Shown: positions 1 through 9,068, numbered from the stretch's first letter. The stretch: 64,000 nucleotides of DNA from Terriglobia bacterium (GCA_020073345.1 JAIQFI010000002.1:186001-250000), one strand, 5' to 3'. The notes: generated by a model not told the origin, from the letters alone. Program-made: numbers and translations.

Positions 1-1229
1 TCGCCTGCACCGTTCCGTTCGAACTGGAATACGTACTGATTCACCACCAGGAGATTCATCACCATCATGATGGCGCCGGCGGCCCAAGCCAGCGGCCGCC
101 AGGGGAGGGAAGCGAGCGCGACCGCCGCGAACAGAATCGGAAACGGCCACAGCAAAACCACGTGGTGGGCGGAAGCGCCGGCATCGTGGGTCAGCGCCAT
201 CAGAAGCCAAGTCACTGCCATGAAGACCAATGAAAATCGGGCTGCGCGGTGCTTCCACCACCAGGGCGCGGCCAGCAGCAAGGCTCCGAAGACGTAGTAA
301 AAACCGGTGCTCCTGTGGACGCCCAGGTGATCACTTATGTGAGCCTTGATCCACGCCGCGGCGCGACCGTCGAGAGATTGCGGAACCTTGGGATTCGGCC
401 ACCACTGTTCACCCGCCATGTAACCGAACAACGAACTGCCGTTCGCCGCTAATTCGACTTGAATCCACTTGCCGGGGACGCTGCGCGGGTCCAGGTGTGC
501 GTTCTCGGTGAGGGTGGCGCTCGCGTGCGAGAGGTTGTAGATCACCAGCGGCAGTGCGCCGCATAGAAACGCCGCAGCGGCCACCAGGACTACGCGCGGA
601 CTCAAACAGCGCTTGATTTCCGGCCAGAAGACCAGAACTCCTCCGGCTATCACCCCGCTCAAAGCCCACACGAAAATCGCCTTGTTCCAAAGGGCCAGGC
701 CCCAGCACAGGAATCCCGCCACAAGGTGCCAAATCCGGGCATCCGGAGCGACCTTGCTCCCGAAACGGTACAGGAACCAACAGCCAGTCACAAGGAATGC
801 ATGTTCCAAAGCGACCGGTCCCCAGTCAAAAGTGTTTGTCAGCAGGAAAACGGGGTCTGTAGCCAGCAGGAAGGCCCCGATAGCAGCCGCTCGAGCCCCT
901 CCGAAAACTCTTGCTAAGTGGAAGAAAATGAAGATGGTAATAGCGCCCAGGAGCACTACGGGAAGTCGTAGCGTCCAGGCGCTGGCGCCGAAAATCCGGA
1001 AGATGGGCCAGTAGGCCAGTGTTTTCAACGAGCCGACGTAGGTCATGATCATGAGGGGAACATGATGGGGCAGGCGGGGAAGCCGTAAGTCCTTGCCAAT
1101 GTGGGGGAAAAGGGGAGTGGAAAAAAGAGCCTCGTCAGCCTGAATTCCCGCGTAAGGAATTACCAGGACGCCTAGCAAGACAAAGAGGGCGGAAGCGGCC
1201 AAACCGGCTCTGCTGCGTATGGGGTGCAT
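1..1229 (-). CDS. Polytopic membrane glycosyltransferase, GT39/GT83 (PMT/ArnT-like) superfamily, 3' end outside the window
   Basis: The minus strand is open from an ATG at 1229 to the window edge, giving about 409 residues with no stop seen. The N-terminus has a membrane segment followed by QADEALF (residues 30-36). This matches the acidic DE motif that members of the PMT/ArnT superfamily carry in the first periplasmic loop. At least eight further hydrophobic segments rich in W, F, L and A follow. Such enzymes transfer a sugar from a polyprenyl-phosphate donor at the outer face of the inner membrane. Acceptor and sugar cannot be told from sequence. No clear Shine-Dalgarno precedes the ATG. 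Confidence 0.7.
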   Translation of the reverse strand, partial: MHPIRSRAGLAASALFVLLGVLVIPYAGIQADEALFSTPLFPHIGKDLRLPRLPHHVPLMIMTYVGSLKTLAYWPIFRIFGASAWTLRLPVVLLGAITIFIFFHLARVFGGARAAAIGAFLLATDPVFLLTNTFDWGPVALEHAFLVTGCWFLYRFGSKVAPDARIWHLVAGFLCWGLALWNKAIFVWALSGVIAGGVLVFWPEIKRCLSPRVVLVAAAAFLCGALPLVIYNLSHASATLTENAHLDPRSVPGKWIQVELAANGSSLFGYMAGEQWWPNPKVPQSLDGRAAAWIKAHISDHLGVHRSTGFYYVFGALLLAAPWWWKHRAARFSLVFMAVTWLLMALTHDAGASAHHVVLLWPFPILFAAVALASLPWRPLAWAAGAIMMVMNLLVVNQYVFQFERNGAG

Positions 1230-1829
1230 GGTATCATCCGACTGAATTTGGCGGCACGACTCGTTCTACGTATGAGAGTTTTTCAGGTTTACCAACACAG
1301 TATACGTCAAGCTGAATTCGAAATTCGCTGGATTAGGACTGTCCCTGGAATAACTTACAGCGTGGACGCGATAAGGAGGACAGCGGTCTCTCACGGCCAG
1401 GGTTAATGTTTTGGCCTAGGGACTCCGATAAGAAAACTCATTGGTAGCCGCACTGCTGGCCGGTTGGCCGGCCCGGAGCAGGCAGTCGCAAATGGTTGGC
1501 ATTGAGATTGCTTGCAATATGGAGTTCGATGTGGTAATGTTCTTTGAAAGCTTAGTTGCTGGAAGCTTGAGGTTGGGCACCCATGGGGTTGTCGCCGCCT
1601 CGATGGGTCTCCACGTAGTGCCACGCGCGGATTTGCCGCTTGGCATACCCAAAGTTCCTTCTAGAACGTAGATTTGGAAAGCGTGAACCTTTTTGGTTCA
1701 CGTCACGTCTAATGGCTTAGCTGAAATTGACCGAGCAGAACTTGAGACAGGACGCGATTAGTTAAAAGACGGTTAAGAACAATTAAAAAAGAAAGACCGG
1801 AAGAGACAGGAGAAGAAGAGGGCAGAACA
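1230..1829. other. Intergenic stretch without a recognisable gene
   Basis: About 600 bases lie between the divergent glycosyltransferase and dksA-like genes. Short open frames of 70-78 codons run on both strands around 1403-1671, but none resembles a known protein or has a convincing ribosome binding site. The only clear structure is a perfect 8-bp hairpin at 1682-1702 (CGTGAACC, loop TTTTT, GGTTCACG), about 130 bases upstream of the dksA-like start. Its role is unknown. Confidence 0.5.
1682..1702. repeat. Perfect hairpin upstream of the dksA-like gene
   Basis: CGTGAACC (1682-1689), a TTTTT loop and GGTTCACG (1695-1702) form an 8-bp perfect stem. No T-run follows on either strand, so a rho-independent terminator is not supported. 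An operator or leader structure is possible. Confidence 0.4.
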
Positions 1830-2213
1830 ATGACGAAGAGTGAGTTGAACAAATATAAACACGTGCTGGAGGCCAAGCAGGCAGAGCTTGTCCAACTGGT
1901 ACGGAATCGTGACGGCATCGCCATCGAGAAGAGTCCCGATGCGCTGGACGAAGTGCAGCATGCCGCAGAGCGCGAGCTGGCGATCCGCAATCTGGATCGC
2001 GAGTCCAATCTGTTGCGGAACGTCCGCGCAGCGTTGCGCCGCATCGACGAGGGCAGCTTCGGCGTGTGCCTGCATTGCGAAGAGGACATCAGTCCCAAGC
2101 GCTTGGCAGCCGTGCCGTGGACGGCCTTCTGCATCCAGTGCCAGGAAATCGCCGACCGCAACCAGGGCGACAACGCCGACAATCTCGACGAACTGCTGGT
2201 TAACGCCGCCTAA
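1830..2213 (+). CDS. DksA/TraR-type C4 zinc-finger protein
   Basis: 127 residues. An N-terminal coiled-coil hairpin (about 1-70) is followed by a four-cysteine zinc finger, C80-x2-C83 and C101-x2-C104 (CLHC, CIQC), the layout of the DksA/TraR family. These proteins enter the RNA polymerase secondary channel and adjust transcription initiation, often with ppGpp. A purine-rich stretch (AGAGGGCAGAACA) upstream of the ATG can serve as ribosome binding site. The gene stands alone, convergent with pgeF. Whether it is a true DksA or a YbiI/TraR-like paralogue cannot be decided here. Confidence 0.85.
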   Translation: MTKSELNKYKHVLEAKQAELVQLVRNRDGIAIEKSPDALDEVQHAAERELAIRNLDRESNLLRNVRAALRRIDEGSFGVCLHCEEDISPKRLAAVPWTAFCIQCQEIADRNQGDNADNLDELLVNAA

Positions 2214-2312
2214 TCGCGAGGCTCATCCGGTCTCTGGCATCCGGTCTCAATCCGAGGGCGCGGTCCGCGAGAACTATCCGCCGGCCGCGCCCTTGGTGTT
2301 TTTGGAAGAGGC

Positions 2313-2930
2313 TCAAGCTGTGACTCGGATGAAAGAAATCATCCGTCCGGCGCGATCCTGATCGCGGCGCCAGGAAAAAAATCGCGCAGGGGTGCAAAAT
2401 GTACAGTCGCCGACGACCTCGATACTGTCCGGCTTGAGTCCCGCGGCGATCAACTGCCTTCGGTTTTCCGCCGCTAGATCGAGATTCCCAGCTTCAGGCA
2501 TTCCGAACTGCCGGGCCACTTCTATTCCCACTTCGTAACAGCATGCGCCGATACCTGGTCCGATGGCAGCGAAAACATTCCGAGGGTCGGTTCCGAATTC
2601 GCTTCGCATGCGGGTAAGTGACGCCCGGACGACACCGGCGGCGGTCCCTCGCCATCCGGCATGAACCGCGGCCACGGCCCGCGTGTTCGGATCGGCCAGC
2701 AGAATCGGAAAACAGTCGGCAGTACGAACCGAGACCGCGACGCCCGGCTCGCTGGTGAGCAGCGCGTCTCCTTCTCCCGCGCAGCCGGGTCCGTGGGCCG
2801 CCAGCGATATATTGGAGTGAATCTGCTTCAGGCTCGCCATCGTGGCCTGATCGAGGTTCGCGTGACGTGTCCCGAAGCCATGCTCCAGCCAATCGAGGCG
2901 CTCCAGAAGGCTGGCAGTGAGGACGCTCAC
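2313..2930 (-). CDS. pgeF: Multicopper-polyphenol-oxidase/LACC family protein (PgeF/YfiH-like purine nucleoside phosphorylase)
   Basis: I start this at GTG 2930, just behind the zapA stop (2939), which gives 205 residues. The open frame runs further upstream but overlaps zapA and is unlike the family there. The metal ligands of the YfiH fold are present: H38 in KQIH, C73 in TADCFP and H90 in HAGWRG. The GPGIGACCYEV block is also present. The family is about 240 residues in E. coli, so this is a short version. YfiH-type enzymes cleave purine nucleosides (phosphorolysis or deamination), and E. coli PgeF also edits peptidoglycan precursors. It is last in the rpmI-rplT-zap cluster. Confidence 0.85.
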   Translation of the reverse strand: MSVLTASLLERLDWLEHGFGTRHANLDQATMASLKQIHSNISLAAHGPGCAGEGDALLTSEPGVAVSVRTADCFPILLADPNTRAVAAVHAGWRGTAAGVVRASLTRMRSEFGTDPRNVFAAIGPGIGACCYEVGIEVARQFGMPEAGNLDLAAENRRQLIAAGLKPDSIEVVGDCTFCTPARFFSWRRDQDRAGRMISFIRVTA

Positions 2931-2938
2931 AGGATCAA

Positions 2939-3235
2939 CTAGCGAATCGCCTGGTCCAGAAGGAGGGAAAACCGGCGGCTCTTTTCGCCCACCTGGCCGC
3001 GGAAATCGGATAGCTCCTGCTCCACTCCGCGCAGACGATCGGCCAAATGGAGACAGGCCAGCACGGCCACGCTGCTTCCGTCGACATTGCCGGCCTGATG
3101 GGCGATATCGCTCATGAGCTGATCGACCGAATGGGCTAGCGCCTCCACTTCGCCGGATTCGCCGCTGACGGCCAGAGTGTACGGCTGGTTGTAGATGGTG
3201 ACGCGGACGGTTTTGCGCTCGACTCCGGAATCCAT
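2939..3235 (-). CDS. zapA: Cell division protein ZapA
   Basis: 98 residues. The N-terminal globular part holds RVTIYNQPYTLAVSGE, followed by a long helix ending in LSDFRGQVGEKSRRF, as in ZapA. ZapA binds FtsZ and promotes bundling of Z-ring protofilaments. It lies between a small coiled-coil gene (36 bases upstream) and pgeF, whose GTG start follows 8 bases after this stop, so it is probably cotranscribed with both. The ATG at 3235 is preceded by the purine-rich AAAGGAGACC, a good ribosome binding site. Confidence 0.88.
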   Translation of the reverse strand: MDSGVERKTVRVTIYNQPYTLAVSGESGEVEALAHSVDQLMSDIAHQAGNVDGSSVAVLACLHLADRLRGVEQELSDFRGQVGEKSRRFSLLLDQAIR

Positions 3236-3270
3236 GCCGATGGTCTCCTTTCGGCAATCTTACAGGATAT

Positions 3271-3480
3271 TTACGACCCTCGGATCAGATCCATCTGCCC
3301 GAGCAGTTTCTCGATGCGCACGCGCGCCTGCTTGCGCTGGCTCCGCAGGTCTTCTAATTCCTGCCGGAGTTGCCGGGCGTCGGCTACGGCCGCGTCGCGC
3401 TCCGTGCGGAGTGTGGACACCAGTTCCACGGTGCGGTGAATGCGTTCTTCGAGGCTGGCAAGGGCGTCGTCATTTTCCAT
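3271..3480 (-). CDS. Small coiled-coil protein, ZapB-like
   Basis: 69 residues, almost entirely a charged heptad-repeat helix (SLEERIHRTVELVSTLRTER onward). Length, predicted coiled coil and position directly before zapA match the small protein usually called ZapB or a ZapB-like division factor. Low-complexity coiled coils are hard to assign, so the name is an inference from context. Confidence 0.65.
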   Translation of the reverse strand: MENDDALASLEERIHRTVELVSTLRTERDAAVADARQLRQELEDLRSQRKQARVRIEKLLGQMDLIRGS

Positions 3481-3518
3481 AACTTAAAACCCGACTTCTT
3501 TTCGGAACCCCGACTAGC

Positions 3519-3881
3519 TTACACCTTTTCGGCTGCCGCTTTGGCCTGGTTCACCAGCGCGGCAAACGCGGGCGCGTCATTCAAGGCCATGTCGGCCAGG
3601 ATCTTGCGATTCAGGTCGACGCCGGCTTTCTTCAGCCCGCTCATGAAGCGGCTGTAAGAGATGTCGGCCGCGCGGCAGGCGGCCCCGATGCGCACGATCC
3701 ACAGGGAACGGAAATCGCGCTTCTTGAGGCGGCGGCCGACGTAACCGTACTTGAGAGACTTTTCGACAGCCTCTTGTGCGGAGCGGTGCAGCTTGCTCTT
3801 GGTTAAGAAAAACCCCTTGGCGAGCCCCAGGGTCTTGCGCCGGTTTGCCCGGCGCTTGGTTCCACGTTTTACTCTCGGCAC
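3519..3881 (-). CDS. rplT: 50S ribosomal protein L20
   Basis: 120 residues, the family length. It has the basic N-terminus [16 protein letters not shown], the LAKGF block and the conserved [10 protein letters not shown]. It binds 23S rRNA during early 50S assembly and in many bacteria represses its own operon. rpmI lies 90 bases upstream on the same strand. The usual third member, infC, is not next to them, and pheS/pheT do not follow. Confidence 0.97.
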   Translation of the reverse strand: MPRVKRGTKRRANRRKTLGLAKGFFLTKSKLHRSAQEAVEKSLKYGYVGRRLKKRDFRSLWIVRIGAACRAADISYSRFMSGLKKAGVDLNRKILADMALNDAPAFAALVNQAKAAAEKV

Positions 3882-3971
3882 GTTTCTTCTCCTTTGTTGG
3901 ATTTGAAATACGCGGCGGATCAGGCACGTGCGGCGCGCTGTCCACTCGCGGGGGAGTCCGGAGACCCCGCC

Positions 3972-4166
3972 TTAGTACGGAATCATGCGCTTGATTTCCG
4001 GCGAGTTAGCGTCATCGGCGATGCTCGATTGACCTAGCCGGCGCTTGCGCGAGCGCGACTTCGAGGTCAGGATGTGGCGGGCAAAGGCGTGCCGGCGTTT
4101 GACTTTGCCGGTTCCCGTCTTCTTGAACCTTTTGGCCGCACCTTTATGGGTTTTCAACTTCGGCAT
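3972..4166 (-). CDS. rpmI: 50S ribosomal protein L35
   Basis: 64 residues starting at ATG 4166 ([20 protein letters not shown]). The protein is strongly basic and has the [11 protein letters not shown] region of L35. A longer open frame exists upstream but overlaps the divergent amidohydrolase gene and is not L35-like. First gene of the rpmI-rplT-zapB-like-zapA-pgeF cluster. Confidence 0.96.
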   Translation of the reverse strand: MPKLKTHKGAAKRFKKTGTGKVKRRHAFARHILTSKSRSRKRRLGQSSIADDANSPEIKRMIPY

Positions 4167-4185
4167 AGTAGGCTGTCCTGGAGAA

Positions 4186-4206
4186 TTATCGCTGAACTGG
4201 CGATAA
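4186..4206. promoter_or_regulatory. Hairpin in the divergent rpmI / amidohydrolase spacer
   Basis: TTATCGC (4186-4192) and GCGATAA (4200-4206) form a 7-bp dyad around a 7-base loop in the 64-base gap between two divergent starts (4166 and 4231). It could be an operator or part of the rpmI leader. L20 autoregulation through leader structures is known in other bacteria, but nothing here proves it. Confidence 0.3.
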
Positions 4207-4230
4207 ACTCTTTCCAGACTACCACAACGG

Positions 4231-5373
4231 ATGTACAATACCCAAATGCGTCTCAGCTTGGCCCTGAGGATCGCACTGAGCGTGTCAGGCGCGCTGTGCG
4301 GGCACGTGTGTGCGGCAGTGGTCGTCGAAAACGTAACGATCGTAGATGTTGCCGCCGGTATCCTCCGGCCGCACCTTACTGCCGTGATCGAGGGAGAGCG
4401 GATCGTTGCGGTCGGCCCGCAAGGCTCGCTCAAGCTTCCCGTGAATGCCCGCATGGTGGATGGAACCGGACGGTTTCTTTCCCCAGGCCTGTGGGATATG
4501 CGCGTGCAGCTCCGCAATCCCGACCGCCAGCTTCCCGCTTTCCTGGCATTCGGTGTGACCGGCATCCGCGACCCGGGAGGCGACTACTTGCAGGCGGCGG
4601 AAACGCGCCTGGAAATCCAGAAGGGCAAGGCGATCGGGCCGCGCATTGTCGCCAGCGGACCCGCAGTGGGCGGAAACCAGACGGCGCAAACGGCGCGCCA
4701 GGCGTTCGACCGGCTGTTCGACGACTCGGTGGACTTCATCCAGATCCTCCCGGACCTTTCCCGCGAGGCATACTTGGCGCTCGCGGAACAAGCCCGGCAC
4801 TGGCGTCTGCGGTTCGACGGCGCGGTTCCGGTGGACGTATCACCACTCGAAGCGGTCAATGCGCGGCAGGGAATCATTGAAGGGTTGTCTAACCTGGGCG
4901 CGCTGACCGAGGACACCGTGATCCATTTCTTTGAGAAATGCGCCATGATGGGGACACGTATATCACCCCTTCTAAGCCGTGAGTCTTCTACCAAGCTGTA
5001 TCAACTCACCGCGCTGGCCAAACGTTACAAAGTGGAACTGTTGGCGGGGACGGGGAGTGCCGACGCCTATAGCGCTGCGCGCGGAAGTCTGCAGAATGAG
5101 CTGGCTCAACTTGTTGCTGCGGGATTATCGCCGAGAGAAGCCTTGGAATCGGCCACGCTAGCGCCCGCGAGGCTGCTTGGCTGGGACCGCCTGATGGGAT
5201 CGGTCGAGACCGGGAAGCTCGCAGATCTGGTCCTGCTTGAGGGAAACCCGCTCGAGGACATCGGCAATACGCGCCGCGTCGCGGGGGTGCTCGCACAGGG
5301 CCGTTATTACTCGCGCCAGGACCTGGACGGGATGCTCGCTGCCGGACGGCAGATCGCGCAAGCAGTTCACTAG
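4231..5373 (+). CDS. Secreted amidohydrolase-family protein lacking its metal ligands (probable pseudoenzyme)
   Basis: 380 residues; an in-frame ATG at 4246 would leave a signal peptide directly at the N-terminus ([18 protein letters not shown]). The frame of an imidazolonepropionase-like amidohydrolase is clear: [11 protein letters not shown], then [13 protein letters not shown], then the C-terminal block [32 protein letters not shown]. The catalytic HxH after PGLxD is RxQ here (R91, Q93). The aspartate of the usual AGTD motif is glycine (AGTGS, G275), and the IEHG histidine region reads IEGLSNLG. A hydrolase that needs metal is therefore unlikely. Its stop overlaps the stop of the convergent receptor gene within CTAG. 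Confidence 0.75.
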   Translation: MYNTQMRLSLALRIALSVSGALCGHVCAAVVVENVTIVDVAAGILRPHLTAVIEGERIVAVGPQGSLKLPVNARMVDGTGRFLSPGLWDMRVQLRNPDRQLPAFLAFGVTGIRDPGGDYLQAAETRLEIQKGKAIGPRIVASGPAVGGNQTAQTARQAFDRLFDDSVDFIQILPDLSREAYLALAEQARHWRLRFDGAVPVDVSPLEAVNARQGIIEGLSNLGALTEDTVIHFFEKCAMMGTRISPLLSRESSTKLYQLTALAKRYKVELLAGTGSADAYSAARGSLQNELAQLVAAGLSPREALESATLAPARLLGWDRLMGSVETGKLADLVLLEGNPLEDIGNTRRVAGVLAQGRYYSRQDLDGMLAAGRQIAQAVH

Positions 5374-7442
5374 AATCTGGCAGTCAGTCCCACACGCATT
5401 GTGCGCGGCGAGCCTGGTGAAATATTTGTATTGCTGTCCGCGTTCAGATAATACTTCTTGTCCAACAGATTCTCCAGATTCGCCTGCAGGCGCCATTTTT
5501 CGGTTAGCGAGGAGAACACCGCCGCATCCGCCCGCGTGTAACCCGGCAGAGTCACCGTATTGTCAACCGCGGCGAACATATCCGACCGGTGCAGGATCCC
5601 CAAGCCTGCGCCCAGCCGGCGCGCAATCTGATAGTTGTTCCACAGCGAGAAGGTACGGTGCGGAACCTGGCCGACCTGCTGCCCGGCGAGCGCAGCCGTG
5701 GTTGCGCTGCTGATGAACGCGTCTTGATATGCATAGCCTCCGGCTATGCTCCACGCGTGGGTCAAGCTTCCGTTAAGCCCGATCTCGAAGCCGTTGGTGC
5801 GCGTGCTGCCGGTCTGGATAATCCGGGTCGGATCGTTGGGATCCGTGGATCTGGTGTTTTCGCGGTTTAACCGGAATACGGCGGTGGTCAGCGAGAGCCG
5901 AGGACGAACGTCCCACTTCACGCCTACTTCGTAGTTGTTGAACTTCTCCGGCTTCACCTGCTGCGTAATCGTGGTCAGCGATGAGAACTGGTCGCCCGAG
6001 CTAGGCAGATACGAGACGCTATAGCTCCCGTAGATCGAAACCGTGCTGACCGGCTTCACCACGATTCCGGCGCGCGGCGATACCAGCTTGTCGATGCGGC
6101 CGAGGTTCTCGCCGGTGCGGTTGTTGTGATATTGCAGGTCGAAATGGTCGAAGCGGATGCCGCCGATAAGTTGGACATAGCGCGAGAGCTCGACTTGATC
6201 CTGCACGTAGGCAGCGGCGGCGTTGGTGTCGAGATGATTATCCGCGTCGGTCGCGGCCTGGCGAAATGTGACGGGCGTAGCGATGGTCGGCGCCGACAAC
6301 GGAATCAGGATAGAGGTTGCCGTGTTGTTGAAGAATGCCGTGTTGCGGAAATTGTCGGTCAACTGGTGGCCGAACTCGGCGCCGGCGAGAAGAGTGTGCT
6401 TGATCTTGCCGGTATACGCCGTATAGGTCACGTCGGTCTGGTTGAAGATGTTGAAACGCTTAGTTGCGTTGTTATAACCGGTGAGTGTGTCCTGGGTTTT
6501 GTCCGCGCTGACCGCGCCGGGCACGAAGTTCTGATAGCCGCGATCGTAGCCCCCGAAGGTCGTGCGATTGTGAATGGTCACGCGCCCCACCTGCTGCTCG
6601 ACCGCAATCGAACCCAAGTTAACGGCTGCGCGGACGTGGCTTAGGTCGGGGTTTCCGAAGAACGTGGCGCTGGGAATATCCACCGGTTTGCCTTGAAACG
6701 ACGGAATGCCGCGGTCGGCCGTGCGGTCGTCGCGGAAGCGCTCATAGCCCAGCGTGATCCTGGTGGTCTTGGTGGGCTTGAGAGTGACGGTCGGATTGAT
6801 ACCGTAGCGCGTCAGGCCAACATGATCCCGGAAGCTGTCCGAGTTCTCGTACATGCCGTTCAAGCGGACCGCGACTTTATCGCCCAGCGGCTGGTTCAAG
6901 TCGGTTGCGAAGCGTTTGTTGTTGTACATGCCTCCATCTAGCGTGATTTCTCGCAGAGGCATGAACTCCGCCTCCTTGGTAACGCGATTGATCACACCGC
7001 CGCCGCCGCCGCGTCCGAAGATCATGGCGTTGGGTCCCTTGAGCACCTCCACCCGATCCAGGTTGTACAGGTCGCGATAGTACTGAACGTCGTCGCGCAC
7101 GCCATCCACGAAGAAGTCGGCCGAAGTGCTGTTGCCGCGGATGACCACCTGGTCGCGGTTGTTCTCGCCCTGGATGGCGGTGATGCCGGGAACATAGCGC
7201 ACCACGTCGCTCACGCTCAGCATCATCTGATCGTGGATCAACTCCTGGGTGACCACCGTGATCGACTGGGGAACGTCGAGCAAGGGCGTCAGCGTCTTGG
7301 TTGCCGTAGTGCTCGCGGGCACCACATAGCGCGGACCTTCGGTCACGGTCACGGAGTAGTTCGGCACGGCGGTCTGGGCGAATCCTGGTAAGGCCAAGGA
7401 GATCAACAGGATTGCCTTTAGTTGCAAGTGAGTTGCACTCAT
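5370..7442 (-). CDS. TonB-dependent siderophore receptor (FhuA/FpvA-like)
   Basis: 690 residues with a signal peptide ending near GFAQTA. The plug domain (about 45-165) carries LDVPQSITVVTQELI, VSDVVRYVPGI and GRGGGGGVINRVTK, typical of TonB-dependent siderophore receptors. The rest is a 22-strand barrel type sequence ending in RVGLTARF, with the terminal phenylalanine expected for outer-membrane insertion. It should import a ferric siderophore, energised by TonB-ExbBD encoded elsewhere. The start region has a weak dyad GCAA-N5-TTGC at 7488-7500 that could be an iron-regulator site, though it fits the Fur box poorly. Confidence 0.92.
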   Translation of the reverse strand: MSATHLQLKAILLISLALPGFAQTAVPNYSVTVTEGPRYVVPASTTATKTLTPLLDVPQSITVVTQELIHDQMMLSVSDVVRYVPGITAIQGENNRDQVVIRGNSTSADFFVDGVRDDVQYYRDLYNLDRVEVLKGPNAMIFGRGGGGGVINRVTKEAEFMPLREITLDGGMYNNKRFATDLNQPLGDKVAVRLNGMYENSDSFRDHVGLTRYGINPTVTLKPTKTTRITLGYERFRDDRTADRGIPSFQGKPVDIPSATFFGNPDLSHVRAAVNLGSIAVEQQVGRVTIHNRTTFGGYDRGYQNFVPGAVSADKTQDTLTGYNNATKRFNIFNQTDVTYTAYTGKIKHTLLAGAEFGHQLTDNFRNTAFFNNTATSILIPLSAPTIATPVTFRQAATDADNHLDTNAAAAYVQDQVELSRYVQLIGGIRFDHFDLQYHNNRTGENLGRIDKLVSPRAGIVVKPVSTVSIYGSYSVSYLPSSGDQFSSLTTITQQVKPEKFNNYEVGVKWDVRPRLSLTTAVFRLNRENTRSTDPNDPTRIIQTGSTRTNGFEIGLNGSLTHAWSIAGGYAYQDAFISSATTAALAGQQVGQVPHRTFSLWNNYQIARRLGAGLGILHRSDMFAAVDNTVTLPGYTRADAAVFSSLTEKWRLQANLENLLDKKYYLNADSNTNISPGSPRTMRVGLTARF

Positions 7443-7556
7443 GAATCGAAAGTAGAGTAGAGTTGATTGTTACGCTAAGACTATTCAGCAAATGACTTGC
7501 AACTAGAGCTGAGAGGGGAATATAGGACTTAAATGGTCCTGGATGGTTCTGGAGCC

Positions 7557-8303
7557 TTAGAGGCGGTTCATCAGGCTGGCCGCGTAGCCGGCACCGAAGC
7601 CGTTGTCGATATTTACTACCGTCACATTACTTGCGCAACTATTCAGCATGCCAAGAAGGGCCGCCAGGCCCTGGAAACTTGCCCCGTAACCAACGCTGGT
7701 TGGTACGGCGATCACCGGCGCGGCCACCAGCCCGCCGACCACGCTCGGCAGCGCGCCTTCCATTCCCGCGCATACGATCACCACGCGGGCTTCCGACAAG
7801 CGCTCGCGATTCTGCATCACCCGATGGATGCCGGCGACGCCGATATCGTGAATGGCGACGACTTCGTTGCCCATCACTTCCGCGGTGACTTGCGCTTCCT
7901 CGGCCACCGGCAGATCGCTGGTGCCGGCGCAGACCACTGCGATCTTGCCTTTGCCGCGCAGCGTGCGGTCGCGCCAGACCCGCACGGCGCCAGAGGCGGG
8001 GAAGTATTCGGCCTGGGGATGCTCGCGCTGGATACGCTCGGCGGTGGGTTGATCGGTGCGCGTCACCAGAACGTTCTGGGCTTTGTCGAGCAGGCTCGCT
8101 ACGATGGCGCTGATCTGGTCGGGAGTCTTGCCCTTGCCGAAGACGACTTCCGGGATTCCGTGCCGCAGCGCGCGATGATGATCGATCTTGGCGAAGCCCA
8201 GGTCTTCGAAGGGCAGATGGCGCAGGCGTTCGATGGCTGCGTCGACGTCCACCGCTCCGGCGCGGACCTGTTCGAGCAAGCCGCGCAGATGATCCTGATC
8301 CAT
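7557..8303 (-). CDS. larB: Nickel-pincer cofactor biosynthesis protein LarB (P2CMN synthase)
   Basis: 248 residues. The C-terminal half (about 115-248) is a PurE/AIR-carboxylase-like domain with [16 protein letters not shown] and [13 protein letters not shown], the LarB signature. LarB carboxylates and hydrolyses nicotinic acid adenine dinucleotide, the first step to the nickel pincer nucleotide used by lactate racemase-type enzymes. LarC and LarE are not next to it, so partners must lie elsewhere or the pathway is incomplete. Confidence 0.88.
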   Translation of the reverse strand: MDQDHLRGLLEQVRAGAVDVDAAIERLRHLPFEDLGFAKIDHHRALRHGIPEVVFGKGKTPDQISAIVASLLDKAQNVLVTRTDQPTAERIQREHPQAEYFPASGAVRVWRDRTLRGKGKIAVVCAGTSDLPVAEEAQVTAEVMGNEVVAIHDIGVAGIHRVMQNRERLSEARVVIVCAGMEGALPSVVGGLVAAPVIAVPTSVGYGASFQGLAALLGMLNSCASNVTVVNIDNGFGAGYAASLMNRL

Positions 8304-8344
8304 ACGAATCCGAGTGTAGCGAGAAAGCGGGGGGCCGAAGGATT

Positions 8345-8971
8345 TCAGTACTTCCGAAGGACGGCGAGGACCTTGCCCTGGATCGCCACCGAAGACGCCG
8401 GGACGTAGATGGGCTGCATGGCGGCGTTTGCGGGCTGCAGGCGGACGCGGTCGCCCGCCTCTTTGTACAACCTCTTGAGCGTGGTTTCCATGCCGTTGAC
8501 CAGTGCCACGACGATCTCTCCGTCGCGGGCCGTGGCGGCGCGCTCCACCAGCACGTAATCGCCGTCGCAGATGTGATCTTCGATCATGGACTCGCCGCGC
8601 ACCTGCAAGGCGTAGGTGTTGGGGTCGGAGGTGAAGTCGGCGAAGCTGACGGTGTCATTGCCGGCCAGCGATTCTACCGGCACACCCGCGGCAATGCGGC
8701 CAAGCAGCGGAATTTCGAGCGGGGGCGGCGCTTGACGGTGCTGGCGCTGCTCGTCATAATACCGTGGGGCGATTTCAAGCGAGCGGCTCTGGTTAAAGCC
8801 CCGCTTCAAGTAATGCTTGGATTCCAGCGCCAGGATGTGCTTGTGAACGGTGGCCAGCGAGGCGAGGCTCAGCCCGTCGGCGATCTCTTCGTAGCTCGGG
8901 CAGTAGCCGTTCTTCTCCAGGAAGCCGGCCAGGAAATCCAGGAATTCCTTCTGGCGTTTGGTGAGAGCCAT
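8345..8971 (-). CDS. lexA: LexA repressor
   Basis: 208 residues. The N-terminal winged helix-turn-helix (1-70) begins [14 protein letters not shown]. The C-terminal S24 peptidase domain has the self-cleavage site A95-G96 (RIAAGVPVE), catalytic S128 (RGESMIED) and K166 (METTLKRL). It represses DNA-damage genes and cleaves itself when RecA filaments form. A good sigma-70 promoter sits directly upstream and places the transcript start at about the ATG. I found no obvious LexA box of the GAAC-N4-GTTC or GTTC-N7-GTTC type. Confidence 0.95.
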   Translation of the reverse strand: MALTKRQKEFLDFLAGFLEKNGYCPSYEEIADGLSLASLATVHKHILALESKHYLKRGFNQSRSLEIAPRYYDEQRQHRQAPPPLEIPLLGRIAAGVPVESLAGNDTVSFADFTSDPNTYALQVRGESMIEDHICDGDYVLVERAATARDGEIVVALVNGMETTLKRLYKEAGDRVRLQPANAAMQPIYVPASSVAIQGKVLAVLRKY

Positions 8972-8977
8972 GGCCTC

Positions 8978-9006
8978 ATTCTAGGCGAACAAAAGGGAAA
9001 ATGCAA
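8978..9006 (-). promoter_or_regulatory. Sigma-70 type promoter of lexA
   Basis: Reading the minus strand, TTGCAT (9006-9001) and TAGAAT (8983-8978) are separated by 17 bases. The -10 box ends 6 bases before the lexA ATG at 8971, so transcription should start at or next to the start codon. This predicts a leaderless or nearly leaderless mRNA. Confidence 0.5.
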
Positions 9007-9068
9007 GCCCACAGGTAATAATATACGTGACGTACCTAGCGCTGACGGGCTACGCTAACGACTCAGGC

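Noticed and set aside
1403-1671. Overlapping small reading frames on both strands between the glycosyltransferase and the dksA-like gene
   Set aside because: No ribosome binding site, no family resemblance and frames open on both strands; probably chance.
1682-1702. Rho-independent terminator
   Set aside because: The stem is perfect but no T-run follows on either strand and no gene ends next to it.
7488-7500. Fur box upstream of the TonB-dependent receptor
   Set aside because: Only a 4-bp dyad (GCAA-N5-TTGC) is present and it fits the Fur consensus poorly.
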